This document shows positions 29,735 to 37,418 of a DNA stretch of 37,749 nucleotides, piece after piece. A model generated the notes under the pieces. It worked only from the letters and a program-made list of their open reading frames with translations, was not told the origin of the DNA and searched no databases. The stretch spans positions 1-37,749 of the IMG/VR virus record IMGVR_UViG_3300037246_001616; one strand, given 5' to 3'. This DNA is from a virus. Positions within the stretch are counted from its first letter, which is position 1; each line of letters opens with the position of its first letter. Made by a program: the position numbers and the translations under genes.

Positions 29735-30199
29735 TTAAGGTCCTTCGATAACTTCCATCGTATTAGTCGCTGTCGTAATCTCAACCATAGTGCCCGCGTC
29801 TCGTATCCGAAGAATTCCATCAGGTATTTCCGGAGGTCCGCCAACTGGGTTGTTGACTTCGTACTGCCACTCGGGACCAGAGCCAAGTCCGCTACCTGCC
29901 ACCCACACATTGATCTGAGTGAACGCTAGGTTTGGCGCGAAAGCACCTTGCTGATCCCACATGAAATCGTAATCGTTCTGATCAAAGCCAGCACCCGTGT
30001 AAAATGTGCCGATCTGAAATCCGGGTCCAAGCTGATCTGATTGTCTGACCTCTCCGGTGTTGAAATCAAAGATAATTCCGATCTGTGCAGGGTCATCAAA
30101 CGTCTGTCGGGTTTGATCGTATGCTCCTGCATTGAACTGGATCACAAGAGGAGCAGCCCCCTTCTGTGCCAGTGAAAATTTTCGTTGAAGCAATGACAT
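29735..30199 (-). CDS. Virion-associated beta-rich protein of unknown function
   Basis: This 154-residue protein starts at ATG 30199, overlapping the previous stop (TAATG). It is aromatic- and Gly-rich with short strands (IGIIFDFNTGEVRQS, NLAFTQINVWVAGSGLGSGP). The composition matches structural proteins and the coupling to the fibre-like gene upstream suggests a tail or fibre accessory, perhaps a fibre chaperone or cap. The family is not recognised. Confidence 0.6.
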   Translation of the reverse strand: MSLLQRKFSLAQKGAAPLVIQFNAGAYDQTRQTFDDPAQIGIIFDFNTGEVRQSDQLGPGFQIGTFYTGAGFDQNDYDFMWDQQGAFAPNLAFTQINVWVAGSGLGSGPEWQYEVNNPVGGPPEIPDGILRIRDAGTMVEITTATNTMEVIEGP

Positions 30200-31044
30200 T
30201 AGCTTAGTCCTGCTCCTGCGATCTTCCACCTAGTTGCAGCGATCTTTTGTGCCACTGCTGCTCCACCTGCTGCCAATGATCTTGTACCGGTAGATGCGTC
30301 GTCCGCAAAGATCAACGTGTCGGTTGTGATTGCGATGCTAAACGGATTGACGCCGTCATTGTCCCAACCTAGGAGTGTTCCTATCGGATAAGCAACGGCA
30401 CCGTTCGCAGGGATGGTCATTGTCTGGCCTGCATTAGCGCCAGTGAAACCAACCGTCTGACCCCTGTCACTTAAGATGCCAACCCGACTAACAGTTGTCG
30501 AAATGATCCCGGAGATTCCTGATCCCGCAGGCTCCGAATATGCACCCGTCTCATCGAGGTAATCTGTCGCTGCACCAGCAGAACTCAACACAACCCCGTT
30601 CGTTGGAGAATTGTAAACACCAGTCTCATTGAGGTAGTCGCTAGCAGCTCCTCCATCGTTCAACGTGACTCCGTTGACACTGACACCTGTGATTGCTGCG
30701 TCAAGGTTGACAACAGGATTGATTGGATCCCCAGCATTGACGCTGATATTTACTCCGCCAACGACCGAGTTAACCACCCCTCCACCGGAGATCGTGATTG
30801 TTTTCGTCGAACCTGCACCGCTCGCTACGACATTGGGACCGACAAAGTCCAGCGTCGTCGCTCCACCCGCAAGAGGAACACCTTCGTCCTCAATTACGAT
30901 AGCGGAGGATATGTTTATATCGTCAGCCGCAATCTTACGACTGACTGTAATGCCAGCCTCGATGGTTTGCACTTCGAAGAAACTGTTAGGTCCGTCCAAC
31001 GGCAACGTCGCAAGTGGCAGACCTGAAATAAAGATGTTAGGCAT
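30199..31044 (-). CDS. Short tail-fibre-like protein with shared repeat modules
   Basis: This 281-residue protein starts at ATG 31044; upstream in-frame starts would lie inside the neighbouring gene. Residues 51-85 carry module A (IEDEGVPLAGG...STKTITI). Residues 91-142 carry module B (SVVGGVNISVNAGDPINPVV...VNGVTL...ETG), and a partial second B repeat with DYLDETGAYSEPAGSGI follows (151-177). The C-terminal 100 residues form a small beta domain (GQTMTIPANGAVAYPIGTLL). The same modules occur in the reverse order (B then A) in the 33714-36200 fibre. Fibre or adhesin function is inferred from these motifs and location. Confidence 0.75.
   Translation of the reverse strand: MPNIFISGLPLATLPLDGPNSFFEVQTIEAGITVSRKIAADDINISSAIVIEDEGVPLAGGATTLDFVGPNVVASGAGSTKTITISGGGVVNSVVGGVNISVNAGDPINPVVNLDAAITGVSVNGVTLNDGGAASDYLNETGVYNSPTNGVVLSSAGAATDYLDETGAYSEPAGSGISGIISTTVSRVGILSDRGQTVGFTGANAGQTMTIPANGAVAYPIGTLLGWDNDGVNPFSIAITTDTLIFADDASTGTRSLAAGGAAVAQKIAATRWKIAGAGLS
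30514..30894 (-). repeat. Fibre modules A, B and partial B' in the 30199-31044 gene
   Basis: Module A spans about 30790-30894, module B about 30619-30774 and a partial repeat of B about 30514-30594. The B segment VNLDAAITGVSVNGVTL is identical to the copy at 35757-36056. The order here is A-B-B', the reverse of the long fibre gene. Confidence 0.8.
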
Positions 31045-31402
31045 TATCGGCTTCCTCGTTTCCGTCAATTTCCGATTCTTCAAGCACACGTAGCCTGCCG
31101 TCTTCCGTTGCACGTGGGCTCTCACCGAAAGCTTCGCGCACACCACCGAGGAAGTTCACGTTCGGATCCGGACCTCCTGTCGTCAGGTCTTGGTCGGGCC
31201 GATAGAACGGCAGCGTGATGCGATCAGCCTGACGCGGAGCCAGACGATATGGATCGTAGTCATCGAGATCATCGATACAGACCTTGATCCCCGGACTGTT
31301 CGGGTCCGAATGCAAATCTTTCAAGAAAAACTTCCGCGAGCATCTCTGGCAAATGCCGATGCCGTAAGTTGAGTTGCCTGTTGGGTCTAAAAAAACTGGC
31401 AT
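31037..31402 (-). CDS. Conserved phage protein with cysteine zinc-site-like motif
   Basis: This 121-residue protein has GICQRCSRKF (C-x2-C), KDLHSDPNSPG and KVCIDDLDDYDPYRL, the layout of a common small phage protein often placed among tail or connector genes. Relatives I remember end the second knuckle with C-x2-C; here the last Cys position is Asp (CIDD), so the zinc site appears to have lost one ligand. The rest is charged and Pro-rich. CGAGGTAG precedes the ATG. The function is unknown. Confidence 0.7.
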   Translation of the reverse strand: MPVFLDPTGNSTYGIGICQRCSRKFFLKDLHSDPNSPGIKVCIDDLDDYDPYRLAPRQADRITLPFYRPDQDLTTGGPDPNVNFLGGVREAFGESPRATEDGRLRVLEESEIDGNEEADNA

Positions 31403-31404
31403 GA

Positions 31405-32472
31405 CTACCTCGTGTACGGTGCAATGTTAGGACGCAGGTACGCTTCCGACTCGTCGGTCTCACCATCCCATGCGTCTTTCAAATATTTTTCTGCGTCGAT
31501 ATCGATGAACGGTAGCTGTGAAACATCTACCTCTTTAATCTCACGACTCAGCTGTCGAGCAAGCTCACAAATAATTGCGAGGTACCAACGATCCGGCACC
31601 TCCAGTTCGTCTGTTAGTGCACCGACATCCTGCAACTGTCGCTGGATAAATCCGGTCACCTGATCGAACGTGAACTCAGCACCGGGTGCAGGCCACAACT
31701 CGATCTCCGGTCGTGTGCGTTGCCTGTCGTACCAGAACTGAGTCGGTCGTCCAGTGCTCGCTTTGTCAGGCAGGTTTGCGTAGTCGTTCCGATTGAGCTT
31801 GTACATCGGAATCTCGTTGGGCTTGTTCTGATAGACCAACTCAATCACATCGAGCACTGTGGTACCGGTCGCACGCAGTCGCCACGCATCGAACTCCACG
31901 ACGCGACTCGGTGCCTGCACATCTTCCCAGATCCATTCGTTGGCAACGACTTCTTGCTCGGTGCGTGTGATGTACGGCACTGCAGTCACGAAATTATCGT
32001 TCGACGCTTCGATCACATAGTCCCACGTCCCAGAGACGTTGGGCATGATGCCGAAGGTAGAGATTGCCATCGCACTGTCCAGTGCCATGGTGATCGTGCC
32101 CAACATCGACACCTGCGTGCACGCTGTCGTCAGGTCACTGTCGAACGCATTGCCAGCTACGCCTTCCGATGCAGTTGCGTCGCCAGTGAGCCGATTCTGA
32201 TTACGCAAGTTGATCGTGTACGTGGCTTCAGTACCAAGAGGACACGGCACCGTCTGCACACGCTCGTAGATCGGCAGGATGATCGGCACAACATTCCAGA
32301 GCTTGATGCCCTTATTGCTGAGCGTCATTACATACAGCCACAGCAGTTCGAGAGCAATCTGCAGATGCTCACCTGTGATCTGTTGTTCAACCATCTTGCA
32401 ACGCCGGAAGGCGTGGTCGATGAGTTGCTGGTTCAAAAATGTTGTTGAACCAATTGTCCCTGATGTCGGCAT
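31405..32472 (-). CDS. Tail adaptor-like protein with discoidin-like insertion
   Basis: This 355-residue protein has adaptor hallmarks in its N-terminus (helices to about 60, then NVVPIILPIYERVQTVPCPL). They resume in its C-terminal half: NEIPMYKLNRNDYANLPDKA, GRPTQFWYDRQ, IELWPAPGAEFTFDQV and DELEVPDRWYLAIICELARQ. Between them, about residues 92-212 form a beta-sandwich-like insertion resembling an F5/8 type C (discoidin) domain, with 'SEGVAGNAFDSDLTTACTQV' and 'GTWDYVIEASNDNF'. Discoidin domains often bind carbohydrate. The gene follows directly after a TAG stop of a tiny upstream ORF. Both domain calls are by pattern. Confidence 0.72.
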   Translation of the reverse strand: MPTSGTIGSTTFLNQQLIDHAFRRCKMVEQQITGEHLQIALELLWLYVMTLSNKGIKLWNVVPIILPIYERVQTVPCPLGTEATYTINLRNQNRLTGDATASEGVAGNAFDSDLTTACTQVSMLGTITMALDSAMAISTFGIMPNVSGTWDYVIEASNDNFVTAVPYITRTEQEVVANEWIWEDVQAPSRVVEFDAWRLRATGTTVLDVIELVYQNKPNEIPMYKLNRNDYANLPDKASTGRPTQFWYDRQRTRPEIELWPAPGAEFTFDQVTGFIQRQLQDVGALTDELEVPDRWYLAIICELARQLSREIKEVDVSQLPFIDIDAEKYLKDAWDGETDESEAYLRPNIAPYTR

Positions 32473-32562
32473 CTATCTCGCTCCGCGTGCGCTACTTCCC
32501 CGTCCACCGCGTGGACGTTGTTGATGTCCGCGTGGGCGAGGAGCTTTGATGTGTTTGTCCAT
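32473..32562 (-). CDS. Possible 29-residue Arg/Gly-rich peptide
   Basis: ATG 32562 opens a 30-codon frame whose TAG stop (32475-32473) directly abuts the ATG of the adaptor-like gene. The product is MDKHIKAPRPRGHQQRPRGG followed by RGSSARGAR, strongly basic with RGG motifs. The ribosome site is weak (GAGAATGTA). The exact stop-start junction suggests coupling and supports a real gene, but the length is so short that chance is possible. It fills the otherwise unexplained gap 32473-32585. Confidence 0.45.
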   Translation of the reverse strand: MDKHIKAPRPRGHQQRPRGGRGSSARGAR

Positions 32563-32585
32563 TACATTCTCAGCTTCTCGCCTCG

Positions 32586-33224
32586 CTATTTTTTTATGCT
32601 GCCACCTCTCGCGTACCCAACGCTGCCACCTTTGCACTTGACGTTCTTCGGCATGCCTGCCTTCGAAGCTTGACGTGCATTTTTGGGTGCTTTCAGTTTA
32701 TGCTTACCGTGCAAAACTTTTTTGGCATGTTTAAGAGCAGCATCAGCCAGTGCACCACCACCAGAACTAGCCGCAGCTTTCATGTAGCCGCCCTTTTTCA
32801 GTCCCGGCTTCAAACGTCCAGTGCCACCAGCTTCTGCTTCGGCCTGATTGCGGGCATTCTTCCCGCGACGAGCGGGCTGAACACCATGGTCCATGGTCTT
32901 CTGCTTGCCCTTCTTCATCTTGAACTCATCGGAGGTGTCGCCGCTCGCACCGTACTTCTTCACCTGACCACCGTACTTGTAGCCCATCTTTGCGCCAGCT
33001 TTCTTCAGCTTGCCGTGCATGCCGCCTTTCATGTAACCACCTTTCGCACGAGGCGTCGTGATCGTCACATCATCGACTTGGATCTCACGCTCTGGTCCCA
33101 TGAAGCCGCCTGCCATTTTCTTCACTGGACCACCACGTTTGTAGCCCTTGACGCGAGAACCAGTGAAGCCCTGTTCCGAAGGGAATTCAAATTCCCCGTA
33201 TGTTAATCCAACGTTCCGTTTCAT
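32586..33224 (-). CDS. Highly basic Lys/Gly-rich virion-associated protein
   Basis: This 212-residue protein is about one-third Lys/Arg/Gly, with repeated units such as GYKRGGPVKK, GYKYGGQVKK, KGGYMKGG and KKGGYMKA, and a basic tail. Such sequences bind DNA or act as disordered spacers in virions; similar K-G-G-Y-M repeats are common in late genes of environmental phages as I recall. The start overlaps the previous TGA by ATGA. No enzyme motif is present. Confidence 0.65.
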   Translation of the reverse strand: MKRNVGLTYGEFEFPSEQGFTGSRVKGYKRGGPVKKMAGGFMGPEREIQVDDVTITTPRAKGGYMKGGMHGKLKKAGAKMGYKYGGQVKKYGASGDTSDEFKMKKGKQKTMDHGVQPARRGKNARNQAEAEAGGTGRLKPGLKKGGYMKAAASSGGGALADAALKHAKKVLHGKHKLKAPKNARQASKAGMPKNVKCKGGSVGYARGGSIKK

Positions 33225-33712
33225 GAGTCTGGATCTCCTGTGATCTGTTGAATTCGTTGCCGAATCTGTTCTTTGTGGCCGCGTAAATTTTCGATGCCTT
33301 GGCCCAGTGCATCTTTGACCTGACGAGTTGCGCCAGTCTTAAAGCCTTGCATCGTAGTGATGCTTGTGTCGATTTCATCTCGCTCAGCTCGCAGCTCGAT
33401 CAATTCAAGGGCTGCATCAGCTGGCTTAGTTTCTTGGAGCTGTCCGATAGTACTGAGCGAATCGAACAATGCTCTGTGCGCCACCGCATCGTCAATGATG
33501 CTTAAACGCATGTTGTTATAGGTGGGGTTGTTGATCACTCCCACTCGATTGATTTCCCCTGCAACGGCATCAATCAAAGCCGTAGCCTCAGCGTTACTGA
33601 AGTTACTGGTGATGACGGTACGAATCGCATCAGCGAAGCCACCCTTGTTGAGCGTATTGTCAGCAACGACTGCGTCGATGCCTGCTTGCCATGCGTCTGA
33701 GAGAGTCGTCAT
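33221..33712 (-). CDS. Helical protein of unknown function downstream of the large fibre
   Basis: This 163-residue protein is helical, with an Ala/Asp/Thr-rich first half and a coiled-coil second half (ELIELRAERDEIDTSITTMQ; NLRGHKEQIRQRIQQI). AGGAAAT lies before ATG 33712. Its position directly after the fibre gene would suit a fibre chaperone or attachment factor, but no sequence match supports this. The family is not recognised. Confidence 0.65.
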   Translation of the reverse strand: MTTLSDAWQAGIDAVVADNTLNKGGFADAIRTVITSNFSNAEATALIDAVAGEINRVGVINNPTYNNMRLSIIDDAVAHRALFDSLSTIGQLQETKPADAALELIELRAERDEIDTSITTMQGFKTGATRQVKDALGQGIENLRGHKEQIRQRIQQITGDPDS

Positions 33713-33713
33713 A

Positions 33714-36200
33714 TTATTTCCTCAGTGCCGTGTAGATGAAATCACCATCAACCAAATCGATGATGCCCACCCCAGTCGTATTTGTCAGGTGAATCTCAAA
33801 TGCAATGCCAAGAGCCACTGCGATAGGGTTCGTAGCATCCGCGAACGGGAAAGTAATGTCCATGGTGTACATGTCTCCGATTGCAAGCCTACCAGTCACC
33901 GCTGTAAATTGTCCGGTGACCTGAGTGCTCGCCTTAGCAATCCCCGCTCCAGTCGCAATCGTCGGTGCAGTGTAATCGCAAGTGAAGTCGCAAGTATCTC
34001 CGTTGGTCTCGACCGCAGCGAGAGAAAACTGGAGCCGGAGGGTAATATCATGATTCCTGTCCAAATCCTCGGGGAAGGAGTGGTACAAGGATGCCAGTTC
34101 ACCGACCAGTGCAAACTGGAGCGCTGCAATCGTTGGCGTCGAGCCGATGGTAACATCCGTGGGCGCAGTCACACCTCTACGGAACTGGTCTCCGCTCAGG
34201 TGTAAGGTCTGTAGAGGAGGTGCCGCTTTGTCGATGATGCGCCAACGTGAATTAGTCGTATCGTAACGCACCTTGATTGTCTCGTCCGCTTCGAGCGTGT
34301 AGGTGTCGTTCGTAGCGGTGATGATGCGGTTGGCTGCTAGTGATGCTACATCCTCATCCGTAATTTCAATAGCATTCGCACTGATGTTTGTCAGGTCAAA
34401 TGTGTCACCGTCTTCAGCTGCAGTCGCATCGATACCAGTCAAGACAGATGTCGTCGCGTTGCCACTGATCCGTGCCCAATGTCGCATATTTGCGCTGAAC
34501 GCATCCGTCAACAAGCCGGTCCAATCGTTGTTGTTGCCTGCACCCAGTGCTGCCGGAGTGATCGGCGGATACTCCATCGCGCCTCGAACACGAACACGAC
34601 CACCGCTCAAGTCAAGTGCGTTGTTTGCCGGTAGCCACTGCATCTCCGCGTCAGGTGTAGCGATGACGTTGCCCATGGAGAAAGACGTGTCATCATCGAC
34701 ATGAACGTTGCCAGCACCGAAGTCAGATTGCGCGCCACCTGTATTCAAGATGAGGTAGTTCGATGCGAAGTTTATGATGGCTGAGCGAACTGCTATCCGA
34801 CTGCCCGAAACAACGAGACCAGTGAGCACATCCATGTCGAGGCCAATCCAGTCAGTTGCGATCTCAGAACCGATACCGAGACCAAAGAGAATGGTCGTAG
34901 CATTGGTCATGTGAACGCCACGGATAACTCCGTAGTTTGCGACTGCCGTTGCGTTGCGCGTATTAAAAAGAGGCTGGAGAATCAGTCCAGTAGTGCTACC
35001 AAGATTCAGTTCGTCACCTGCGTTATCGACACGGATGATTGGAGCGAAACTGAACCCACGATAAGTAACGACCGGGGTGACTCCTGCGCCAGTTATATGA
35101 TACTGACCCTGAGCCGCGTACATGAAAGATTGTGAAGGTGAAATGCCAACAGTCGTTGATCGATATGTAGGTCTCGCAAAGAACAGTGTCTGTACCGCGA
35201 ACCCCGGATTGACCGTCCACCGAATGTTACTGAGGTCATCTACGGTTGAAGAAATGAACGTAGGAGAATCGACAGTGAGGATGTTCGCAACTTGGAAGAG
35301 ACCAGCGACTGCCAATCCAGTAGCGGGAATAGTGTTCGCCCATCGGATTGCATAGAAACCAATATCTGTAGTCCAATCAAAATCGATAAGAATCGTACCG
35401 TGAGTATTGATCGTGCCACGACCCGCAGCATTCGCCCCTTGGAGATTCAGAATGTCGGCTACACCAGTACCACCGAAGATGTCACTGCCGGTCGTATTCA
35501 TGCGCATCAGATCAACGTCTGCCTCATCTCTCACTGCGAAGACATCACCTCCGACAGCGTTCGCATCAATCGTCAACTCATCAGTAGGATTGACAGTAAT
35601 CTGTGGGACTGTTGGATCGACATCGTATAGAGTTTGCAAACTGCTCAGACCTAGAGCAGCAGCAAGGTCTACACTGATGGGAGACGCGCCGAATGTCTGC
35701 GTCAAGTTCAGTATCGTTCCGAAAAGACCACTCAGGAACAGACTCGTGACGACCTGATCAACTGCCGTTATCGTCTTGGTGCTTCCTACACCACTGGCTG
35801 TGATGCTGGCACCTACGAAATCAAGAGAGGTCGCTAAAGTCGCTAGCGGAACGCCCTCTTCCTCAATGGTAATGCCAGTGCCAGCTGGAACTGAGTAGGC
35901 TCCGGTTTCGTCAAGGAAGTTGGTTGCGGCACCAGCCGCAGTGAGCGTCACTCCGTTGACGGACACGCCAGTGATGGCTGCGTCGAGATTGACAATGGGA
36001 TTGATAGGATCCGCCGCATTGACGTTAATATTAACGCCACCGACAACGGAATCTACCTGCCCACCTCCGCCTCCACCGGCAAGCCAATCGTAGTCGTAGT
36101 TATCAGGGGTGAGCTTGGTTAGAACTTCTCCAGTCGCGCCGTCATCCGGGATCTGTATCGCTACAATCCCTGAGAAACCTAGACCCGACTGTGCAGTCAT
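33714..36200 (-). CDS. Large tail fibre / adhesin
   Basis: This 828-residue protein has an N-terminal segment with NYDYDWLAGGGGGGQVDSVV, a module B-A pair (residues 49-148; GGVNINVNAADPINPIVNLD to STKTITAV) and a very long beta-strand shaft (about 150-680) with GDTFDLTNISANAIEITDED and 'DETIKVRYDTTNSRWRIIDK'-type strands. A distinct C-terminal domain of about 150 residues opens LHLSGDQFRRGVTAPTDVTI. No intramolecular chaperone or enzyme motif is evident. It probably binds the host surface. The ribosome site GAGGTAACTC precedes ATG 36200. The upstream coiled-coil gene could supply an attachment partner. Confidence 0.75.
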   Translation of the reverse strand: MTAQSGLGFSGIVAIQIPDDGATGEVLTKLTPDNYDYDWLAGGGGGGQVDSVVGGVNINVNAADPINPIVNLDAAITGVSVNGVTLTAAGAATNFLDETGAYSVPAGTGITIEEEGVPLATLATSLDFVGASITASGVGSTKTITAVDQVVTSLFLSGLFGTILNLTQTFGASPISVDLAAALGLSSLQTLYDVDPTVPQITVNPTDELTIDANAVGGDVFAVRDEADVDLMRMNTTGSDIFGGTGVADILNLQGANAAGRGTINTHGTILIDFDWTTDIGFYAIRWANTIPATGLAVAGLFQVANILTVDSPTFISSTVDDLSNIRWTVNPGFAVQTLFFARPTYRSTTVGISPSQSFMYAAQGQYHITGAGVTPVVTYRGFSFAPIIRVDNAGDELNLGSTTGLILQPLFNTRNATAVANYGVIRGVHMTNATTILFGLGIGSEIATDWIGLDMDVLTGLVVSGSRIAVRSAIINFASNYLILNTGGAQSDFGAGNVHVDDDTSFSMGNVIATPDAEMQWLPANNALDLSGGRVRVRGAMEYPPITPAALGAGNNNDWTGLLTDAFSANMRHWARISGNATTSVLTGIDATAAEDGDTFDLTNISANAIEITDEDVASLAANRIITATNDTYTLEADETIKVRYDTTNSRWRIIDKAAPPLQTLHLSGDQFRRGVTAPTDVTIGSTPTIAALQFALVGELASLYHSFPEDLDRNHDITLRLQFSLAAVETNGDTCDFTCDYTAPTIATGAGIAKASTQVTGQFTAVTGRLAIGDMYTMDITFPFADATNPIAVALGIAFEIHLTNTTGVGIIDLVDGDFIYTALRK
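35757..36056 (-). repeat. Fibre modules B and A in the 33714-36200 gene
   Basis: Residues 49-108 of the large fibre form module B and 109-148 module A. Here B comes before A; in the 30199-31044 gene A comes before B. The identical stretch VNLDAAITGVSVNGVTL in both genes indicates fairly recent exchange or strong selection. Confidence 0.8.
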
Positions 36201-36208
36201 GAGTTACC

Positions 36209-36772
36209 TCAGACTACAGTGTTGATCAGCTCGCGCACCTTCACGAGCTGGTCTTCTTTCCCTTTAAGCTCATTAGCTCTCGTATCGAGGGCATCAGCTT
36301 TCTGTTGGAGTGAGGCTTCCCGACCATCCAACTCACCTGCGCGAGCTTCGTTGGTTCTCTTTTCGGATTCCACGGCAGCAACAGTGCTCTCCGCCCGCGT
36401 GAGCGCTAATTTTTCGCGGTCATGTAGGCTTTGCGCCTCTGCCGTTAATGCATCCGCTTCCTGCGTGCTTTTTTCCACGATCAGCTGCGCCTGAGTTTTA
36501 GCCTCCTCGACAATAGCTTCGCTTTTCTCCAGCGCTTCCGCCAACGCTGTGTCAGCTTCTGCTCGGGCCTGCTTAGCCTGCTCTTTGATGATGCCGATCT
36601 CGCTAACATCACCGATTACAGCAGCAGCCTCCTGCGCTTTGCTCTGCAGCTCCTCGAAGTCTGCAACCTTCTTTGCAAGTTGGGGTGAGTCCTCAAAAAG
36701 GAAACGCGGGACGCGAACAAAGTCGCTCCCCACGTTACCAGCCATGTCTCCGCCTGCCAGTCCGTTGCTCAT
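36209..36772 (-). CDS. Coiled-coil virion-associated protein
   Basis: This 187-residue protein, after a 25-residue N-terminal segment with FVRVPRFLFEDSPQLAKKVA, is a continuous charged coiled coil with alternating Ala/Glu/Lys heptads (AKQARAEADTALAEALEKSE and so on). The ATG overlaps the previous TGA (ATGA). Such proteins may act as scaffolds or fibre-attachment spacers. It lies between a beta-rich virion gene and a large fibre gene. The function is not known. Confidence 0.7.
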   Translation of the reverse strand: MSNGLAGGDMAGNVGSDFVRVPRFLFEDSPQLAKKVADFEELQSKAQEAAAVIGDVSEIGIIKEQAKQARAEADTALAEALEKSEAIVEEAKTQAQLIVEKSTQEADALTAEAQSLHDREKLALTRAESTVAAVESEKRTNEARAGELDGREASLQQKADALDTRANELKGKEDQLVKVRELINTVV

Positions 36773-37407
36773 GCCGCTAACCCCGCTTGAACGAGATCGA
36801 ACTCACAGGTGCCAATACCGGAGTTGGTAAGCAACCTGACTGCCTGAGGAGGGAACGCCAAGTTGCCGTCCGCATCTGCCGTCTCTCCTGCGAGAGTTGG
36901 GTGATCGAACCACGTGAGAATGGTGCTGGCGTCTTCCCACGGACTGTCGAACGTATGCTGCACAGTGACGTTCACCGTTCCCGTGATGATAAGTGCGAGA
37001 CCGATGCTCGTCGGTGTTACGTTCTTATCGACAGGAATAACAATGGAACCACCAACTCCGTTAGTGCCGATTTCAATATTGGTCCCGACAGCAGCATCAG
37101 CAAAGATCGAATCCACAGTGAGGAAGTCGAGCTGAGTTTCGACGGTCCCAGCAGCGGGACCAGCAATCGTTTCGCTGATGGGACGATTCTGCTCATCAGT
37201 GCCTGTGATCGTGAAGTTGATGCCGCTAAGAGCACCGACAGACTCCAATTCCACTCGCCGCTGCACATCGAGCGTCGCAGGTGCAACGCCCCCGTCAGAA
37301 AAAGCTCCGTTGATCAGCAAGAAGCCTGCACCTCCTATCTGCTGATCTACGCAAATTCCATTGGGGTCCGCTGCATCCAGCTGCCTAATTTGCTGAATAG
37401 GTCTCAT
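36769..37407 (-). CDS. Beta-rich virion structural protein
   Basis: This 212-residue protein is beta-rich with VELESVGALSGINFTITGTD, GTNIEIGTNGVGGSIVIPVD and a jelly-roll or Ig-like composition. It starts at ATG 37407 with TAAGGAGAGC upstream, directly after the stop of the partial gene at the window end. The sequence resembles decoration or tail-associated structural proteins of environmental phages, though no precise family is recognised. Confidence 0.65.
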   Translation of the reverse strand: MRPIQQIRQLDAADPNGICVDQQIGGAGFLLINGAFSDGGVAPATLDVQRRVELESVGALSGINFTITGTDEQNRPISETIAGPAAGTVETQLDFLTVDSIFADAAVGTNIEIGTNGVGGSIVIPVDKNVTPTSIGLALIITGTVNVTVQHTFDSPWEDASTILTWFDHPTLAGETADADGNLAFPPQAVRLLTNSGIGTCEFDLVQAGLAA

Positions 37408-37418
37408 GTCCGCTCTCC

